The notes beneath the pieces were generated by a model. The model had not been told where the DNA came from and searched no databases. It saw only the letters and a list, made by a program, of their open reading frames with translations. Of a DNA stretch of 64,000 nt, positions 60,134 through 64,000 are shown piece by piece (position 1 is the stretch's first letter; each line of letters starts with the position of its first letter). The translations under genes and the position numbers were made by a program. This DNA comes from Colimorpha sp045222295 (GTDB taxonomy: Bacteria > Bacteroidota > Bacteroidia > Bacteroidales > P3): assembly GCA_045222295.1 (NCBI GenBank), contig JBGUXP010000015.1:81763-145762 (forward strand). The letters are read 5' to 3'.

Positions 60134-61297
60134 TCAATCGTAATTTACGGTTACATTTTTGCCCATCTTGCGAAGGTTGTCGGCCAGATGCTCGACGAGC
60201 TTTAATTTCATTGTGATGTCTATATCGAGGCCCTGATGGGCGGCATTGACGTTCTGTCCCACAAAGAAGACGACATGGGTGGCCTCCTCGAAGATGATGT
60301 TGGCCAACAACGAGCCGCCGTCTTTCTTGACGTAGGTCTTGGGGGTAAGATCCTTGACGGAAACATATTTCTCGGAGAGTGAGAGGAGGCGGCGCAGGGT
60401 GATGACGCCCTCGGTGACGAGGTCGATGCCTTCGATGAAGCCGATGGGCGGGACGTCGCGGTCGGGGAAGTCGAAGGAGGTCGTAAGCTTGCGTCCGGTG
60501 CAACGGGCGACGACCTGCGAGGTGGTACCTCCACAGACGATGCGCTTGTCGGTGTCGTTCATGAACAGGCGGACATATTCCTCATCCTTCTCCTTGTCGA
60601 CGGGGGGGCCTACCATGATGTGGACCATGGTGCGTGGCCGCATGCGGATGGCGGCGACAGTGGTGTCGTCGCCCGGGCGGTCGAGGTAGAGGTCGTTGCA
60701 GGCTGAGGCCAAGAGGCAAGCAGCGGCGCGGGCGGACATGTGGGGGTCGACATTACGGTCGAGGTGCTCCATGATTTCTTTGCGCTGCCAACCGAAGTTG
60801 AGCATCTGGCCGATGCCGGCATGGATGGTGCCGTCGCTCATGACAAACACCATATCGCCCTCGTCGAGCTGGAGCTCGGTGACAAAGACGTGCTTGCCAA
60901 AGACGGACATCTCGGTGCGCGAAAAATCGCAGGTGTGACCATGATGATACCAGATGGCCTCGGGGTTGTCGAATTCGAAGAGGTGTCCCCTACCCTCATT
61001 GTTAACATGGATGATGGAGAAGGTGCTGTAGGCAACGCCGCGCTCCTTGCAGACAGGGAGCGTCTGAATGATGGTGTCGACGCAATCCTCGATTTCAGCA
61101 CCGCCCGCCACCATGGTGCAGAGAATCTTGCTGGTGAGGGTGGAGAGGATGTTGGCTTTCACGCCGCTCCCCAACCCGTCGGCCAACACCAGGGTGGTCC
61201 ATTCGCCATCGGAGGTCATCTCCACATTGTCGCCGCAGAGTTCCTCGCCATAATGGTTGAGCGAGGTATAGCCGTATTCTACACAAAGTTGCTTCAT
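60134..61297 (-). CDS. SpoIIE/PP2C-type protein phosphatase
   Basis: A 387-residue protein. The PP2C metal motifs are LVLADGLGSGVKANILS near 37, VMSDGTIHAG near 153 and GDDTTVAAIR near 210. The C-terminal 170 residues (MVGPPVDKEKDEEYVRLFM, then VCGGTTSQVVAR) are unlike standard phosphatases. It dephosphorylates Ser/Thr sites, often on anti-sigma antagonists; the target is unknown. Its start overlaps the sensory hydrogenase stop by ATGA, pointing to a functional tie. Confidence 0.85.
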   Translation of the reverse strand: MKQLCVEYGYTSLNHYGEELCGDNVEMTSDGEWTTLVLADGLGSGVKANILSTLTSKILCTMVAGGAEIEDCVDTIIQTLPVCKERGVAYSTFSIIHVNNEGRGHLFEFDNPEAIWYHHGHTCDFSRTEMSVFGKHVFVTELQLDEGDMVFVMSDGTIHAGIGQMLNFGWQRKEIMEHLDRNVDPHMSARAAACLLASACNDLYLDRPGDDTTVAAIRMRPRTMVHIMVGPPVDKEKDEEYVRLFMNDTDKRIVCGGTTSQVVARCTGRKLTTSFDFPDRDVPPIGFIEGIDLVTEGVITLRRLLSLSEKYVSVKDLTPKTYVKKDGGSLLANIIFEEATHVVFFVGQNVNAAHQGLDIDITMKLKLVEHLADNLRKMGKNVTVNYD

Positions 61298-63045
61298 ACC
61301 TTCGCTGTTTTCCAGTCGATGGGACGCCCGTCGACGCCAAGGTCGCCCTTGCCGTCGGAGAGGGTCTTCTTAAGTTTGAGGAGCGCCACTTTGGTTTCGG
61401 CAGTGGTTTCGCCGAGCAGGGAGGCAATCTCCTGAGCAACACGCATCTGCTTCATGATGAGGTCGTCGGTGGTGGCGATGGTGTCCATCTTCACCTTGTC
61501 GAGTTTTTTCTCGTAGTTGACCTCGTCGGAGATGTCTTTCATGAGGCCGAAGAGGAGGTTCTGCTCGCTGAGGAGGCTGACGGTGAGGCTCACATAGCGA
61601 CCCGTGGCAGCGATGCGCAAACAGTTGTTCTCAGTGCGGCATTTCTTGCTATAGGCGTGATAGAACTCGATGGGAGGAAAACTCTCAGCCACAGGGCGTC
61701 CCTGCACGCTTTCGGGAGTGCCGCCCAATCCCATCATCCTCATGGCGGAGGCGTTGATGTCCACTATATTCATGTCGGGGTCAACAATCATCACACCCTC
61801 GGGCGAGTTGTGGACAATGTCAACAGCGAGGCTCTCGGCGCGTTTGCGCATATAGGGCAGGCAGATATCGATGTCGGCATAGCCGTTGACGACAGCCCAT
61901 GCCTTCTCGCGACAGGTGGCGTAACCGCAGGCGCCGCAGTTCAGTTCATCCTCCTTGGTGAACTTACCCGTGCGGTGCATCACATCCTCAATCTCCTTCT
62001 CGGTAGCGGGACGGCTCTTGGCACGGAGTCGCGGATGGGCGTAGGCGAGGTCGACACCGGCAGCGGGTGCGGGTGTATGCTTGCGTGTAGCCATCTCATG
62101 CTCCACATAGGCGTTGATGTCAGCTTCCGCCTTCATCATGCCGCCATCCTGCACAATGGCACAGGGACCGTTGATGCAGCCGCCAGGGCAGACATTCATT
62201 TCGATGAAGGTATGGTCGAGAGACTCAATATTTTCAAGCACTTCGGTCAGACGGTCGACACCGTCGACGGCGAGATAGCGGTAGCCTTCGGGCAGCGTGT
62301 CGAACGAGCGGATGATGCCTTGCGTGGCGGGATAGGCCTTAGCGCGATTGGCACCGGCATTGTCGATGGTGACGGCCAGACGGTTGATGGTTTGCAGGTC
62401 GATGCCGTTCTCCTCGAAGAGCTGCAGCAGCTCCTCAAAGGTGAGCACGGCGTCGATACCGTGTTCGTCGGCCTCGCGCTTCTTGGCGATACAGGGACCG
62501 ATAAAGACCACCTTGAGGTCAGGATCGTTGCGACGCAGCATCTTGGCATGTGCCACCATGGGCGAGTCGACGGGTGCCAGATAAGGCAGTGCCTTAGGGT
62601 AGTACATCTGTATCAGGCGACAGGCGGCGGGACAGGCGGAGGTGATGAAGTTGCGCATCTCGTCTTTGGCCAGCACACGCTTGTACTCCTCGGTGACGGC
62701 TTGTGCGCCCACAGCGGTCTCCTCGGCCACGGCGAAGCCCAGCTTGGCCAACGCGATACGCAGGACGGAGAAGTCCTCCTGACCGAGGCTGCTGATGAAC
62801 GACGGTGCCACCGTGGCAGCCACACGAACACCGCTCTGCAGCAGCTGGCGCACCACATCAATCTCGCTGTGCTCTATCTTGGCCTTCTGCGGACACACCT
62901 GGGTGCAATGGCCGCAGAGGATGCAGTGCTCCTCGATAATCTGCGCGTGATGGTCCTTGATGTTGATGGCCTTCACCGGACACTCACGCAGGCAACGGTA
63001 GCAATCCTTGCATTGCACCGGCTTGAATTCCAAATATTCCGACAT
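61294..63045 (-). CDS. Sensory-type [FeFe]-hydrogenase with C-terminal PAS domain (HydS-like, group C)
   Basis: A 583-residue protein from MSEYLEFKPVQCKDC at 63045. The domains in order are two [4Fe-4S] ferredoxin motifs (CKDCYRCLRECP, CILCGHCTQVCP), an H-cluster domain (TSACPAACR, GPCIAKKRE, VCPGGCINGP), a CGACGYATC Fe-S motif, then a PAS domain (IVHNSPEGVMIVDPDMNIVDINASAMRMMG). The TSACP change (Ala for the first Cys) plus PAS is the pattern of sensory hydrogenases. It probably senses H2 or redox and signals to the neighbouring phosphatase (inference). Confidence 0.86.
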   Translation of the reverse strand: MSEYLEFKPVQCKDCYRCLRECPVKAINIKDHHAQIIEEHCILCGHCTQVCPQKAKIEHSEIDVVRQLLQSGVRVAATVAPSFISSLGQEDFSVLRIALAKLGFAVAEETAVGAQAVTEEYKRVLAKDEMRNFITSACPAACRLIQMYYPKALPYLAPVDSPMVAHAKMLRRNDPDLKVVFIGPCIAKKREADEHGIDAVLTFEELLQLFEENGIDLQTINRLAVTIDNAGANRAKAYPATQGIIRSFDTLPEGYRYLAVDGVDRLTEVLENIESLDHTFIEMNVCPGGCINGPCAIVQDGGMMKAEADINAYVEHEMATRKHTPAPAAGVDLAYAHPRLRAKSRPATEKEIEDVMHRTGKFTKEDELNCGACGYATCREKAWAVVNGYADIDICLPYMRKRAESLAVDIVHNSPEGVMIVDPDMNIVDINASAMRMMGLGGTPESVQGRPVAESFPPIEFYHAYSKKCRTENNCLRIAATGRYVSLTVSLLSEQNLLFGLMKDISDEVNYEKKLDKVKMDTIATTDDLIMKQMRVAQEIASLLGETTAETKVALLKLKKTLSDGKGDLGVDGRPIDWKTAKV

Positions 63046-63063
63046 TTCAAAATAATCTGAGGA

Positions 63064-63178
63064 GTTATAGAAGTTAACGGGAGTTAAAGTAGTTAAAGAC
63101 AATAGTTCCAGACGGGTACATTTGTCTTTAACTCCTAGCACAAAATGCGATAACTTCTTTAACTCCTTTAACTACCAA
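63064..63178. repeat. AGTTAAAG inverted word repeat in the HydS-like leader
   Basis: A perfect 12-bp inverted pair AGTTAAAGACAA (63091-63102) and TTGTCTTTAACT (63122-63133), with more GAGTTAAAG/CTTTAACTCC words on each side. It fills the 138-nt gap between the thioredoxin-like ferredoxin and HydS-like genes and is open in frame upstream of MSEYLEF. Confidence 0.78.
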
Positions 63179-63183
63179 AACAT

Positions 63184-63483
63184 TTATTTCACAAACAACT
63201 TCGGATAAACCTCCTTGGCAAACAATTCCTCAACATTGTCGGCATTGACGTTGTGGAGGATGAACCCGTCGGCGGTCTCCTCGACCTGAGGGCCTTTGGC
63301 GGCGGCTTCCATCTCTTCGCAACTCACGGTCACCCCTTTGGCGCAGTGGCCCAAGCAGAAACTCGCCTGTAAATCCACCACATCTTCCACGTCATATTTC
63401 TTGAGCACGGCTTTGAAGGCCTCGATGACATCGTAGGACCCTTTCAGATGGCACGAACTGCCCACGCAAACCTTGATAGTCAT
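63184..63483 (-). CDS. Thioredoxin-like [2Fe-2S] ferredoxin
   Basis: A 99-residue protein with C6 and C11 in CVGSSC and C43 and C47 in CLGHC, the four-cysteine pattern of NuoE/HydC-type [2Fe-2S] domains. It would carry electrons to or from the hydrogenases that follow. It is the first gene of the module. I chose the ATG MTIKVCVG. Confidence 0.92.
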   Translation of the reverse strand: MTIKVCVGSSCHLKGSYDVIEAFKAVLKKYDVEDVVDLQASFCLGHCAKGVTVSCEEMEAAAKGPQVEETADGFILHNVNADNVEELFAKEVYPKLFVK

Positions 63484-63568
63484 ATATTTTTGTTTTTAAA
63501 TTTATTATTTTAACTTAAAGCATTAATATTCTGACAAATGCCCCCACATCATACATAATCGCATTTTG

Positions 63569-63600
63569 CAAATATACTTTTATTTTTTTAATAAAACAAG
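63569..63600 (-). promoter_or_regulatory. Promoter of the hydrogenase module
   Basis: CTTG (63600-63597), 20 nt, TATATTTG (63576-63569) on the minus strand, about 86 nt before the ferredoxin start. The -33 element is a partial match. Confidence 0.7.
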
Positions 63601-63631
63601 TTTTGTTGTTTTATTTCATTTTTTGAGGAAT

Positions 63632-63659
63632 AAAGCCGTCCGATATTTCACGGACGGCC
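63632..63659 (-). terminator. aspA terminator
   Basis: GCCGTCCG/CGGACGGC, 8-bp stem with an 8-nt loop, followed by TTTATT on the minus strand, 35 nt past the aspA stop. Confidence 0.7.
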
Positions 63660-63693
63660 AATCATGAAAGTTGTCTATATGTTGATACAAAAG

Positions 63694-64000
63694 TTAATCC
63701 TCTTTCACCTTCAGTTCCACGGGTTGCAGCATGTTCTCGGGTTTCAACACCTCGTCGAGCTGTTTCTTGGTGAGGAGTTTGTGCTCGAGAACGAGCTCGT
63801 AGACGCCGCGGCCGGTCTCGCTGGCCTCCTTGGCGATTTTGGTGCTCTGCTTGTAGCCGATGATGGGGTTGAGCATGGTGACGATGCCGATAGAGTGCTC
63901 GACGAGCTGGCGACAGCGCTCCTCGTTGGCTTTGATGCCGTCGATGCAGAGGGCGCGGAGGGTGTCATAGCCGTTCTCCAGCAGATGGATGCTCTCGAAG
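63694..64000 (-). CDS. aspA: Aspartate ammonia-lyase, C-terminal part
   Basis: Partial: the gene runs off the right edge, leaving the last 101 residues. VEHSIGIVTMLNPIIGYKQSTKIAKEASETGRGVYELVLEHKLLTKKQLDEVLKPENML is the C-terminal domain of the aspartase/fumarase superfamily, closer to AspA than FumC by the NSIGIVT-like segment. It would convert aspartate to fumarate and ammonia, feeding fumarate reduction. Confidence 0.85.
   Translation of the reverse strand, partial: FESIHLLENGYDTLRALCIDGIKANEERCRQLVEHSIGIVTMLNPIIGYKQSTKIAKEASETGRGVYELVLEHKLLTKKQLDEVLKPENMLQPVELKVKED

Noticed and set aside
61657..63060. Long open frame opposite the PAS hydrogenase (467 codons, plus)
   Set aside because: Antisense shadow; the minus strand carries clear Fe-S and PAS motifs.

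Overview
The window reads as chromosome of a strictly anaerobic, fermentative Bacteroidales bacterium. Clues seen directly are many promoters of the Bacteroidetes form TTTG-N19-21-TAnnTTTG, little sign of Shine-Dalgarno sites, many ATGA start/stop overlaps, and a gene set typical of the order: PorW of the type IX secretion system (T9SS) plus a BspA-like protein with a T9SS-type tail, a RapZ-domain phosphotransferase fusion, bactofilin, DUF4199 and DUF4369 proteins, PPi-dependent phosphofructokinase, membrane pyrophosphatase, butyrate kinase, a CoA-transferase, PEP carboxykinase and [FeFe]-hydrogenases. I cannot name the genus. No phage, transposase, CRISPR array or rRNA was seen. There is one tRNA, tRNA-Glu(CTC).

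Layout. 1-6657 (minus): isoprenoid (ispG), murein recycling (mpl), HD phosphohydrolase, C_GCAxxG protein, TrmH-type methyltransferase, sufB. 6826-10469: lipoprotein, MATE exporter, HtrA protease. 10585-15150: RsmI-like methyltransferase (+), then truA-prmA-topB and tRNA-Glu. 15288-28328: a long minus run from pyrE through hpt, AsmA, a glycosyltransferase, ychF, porW and bactofilin to the RapZ fusion. 28698-35707 (plus): hppA, atpDC, a deaminase and an oligopeptide-binding lipoprotein. 35684-38941 (minus): pfp, envC, lpxH. 39121-44651 (plus): TolC/HlyD/two ABC-2 permeases and adk. 44648-46801: terC divergent from a chrA pair. 47165-50743: buk, FKBP, aroC, lipoprotein. 50931-58540 (minus): CoA-transferase, gcvP, LRR protein, pckA. 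58674-63483 (minus): a hydrogenase/phosphatase module. The window ends in the 3' part of aspA.

Metabolic picture (inference): PPi-driven glycolysis with a pyrophosphatase ion pump, PEP carboxykinase and aspartase feeding C4 dicarboxylates, acyl-CoA/acyl-phosphate steps to short-chain acids, and H2 turnover with an apparent sensory hydrogenase coupled to a PP2C/SpoIIE phosphatase.

The most unusual feature is a dense population of short hairpin-forming inserts. Most are a short word repeated in tandem, a spacer, then the reverse complement of that word. They lie between genes and, strikingly, in frame inside genes: mpl, the HD gene, trmH, truA, topB, the RapZ fusion, porW, the FGE-like gene, envC, mtaD and a lipoprotein. 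An exact 60-nt (20-codon) cassette occurs in two adjacent genes in the same frame, differing only in a hairpin loop. Several signal peptides and several stop codons are built from these words. Three other dispersed palindrome families are present.
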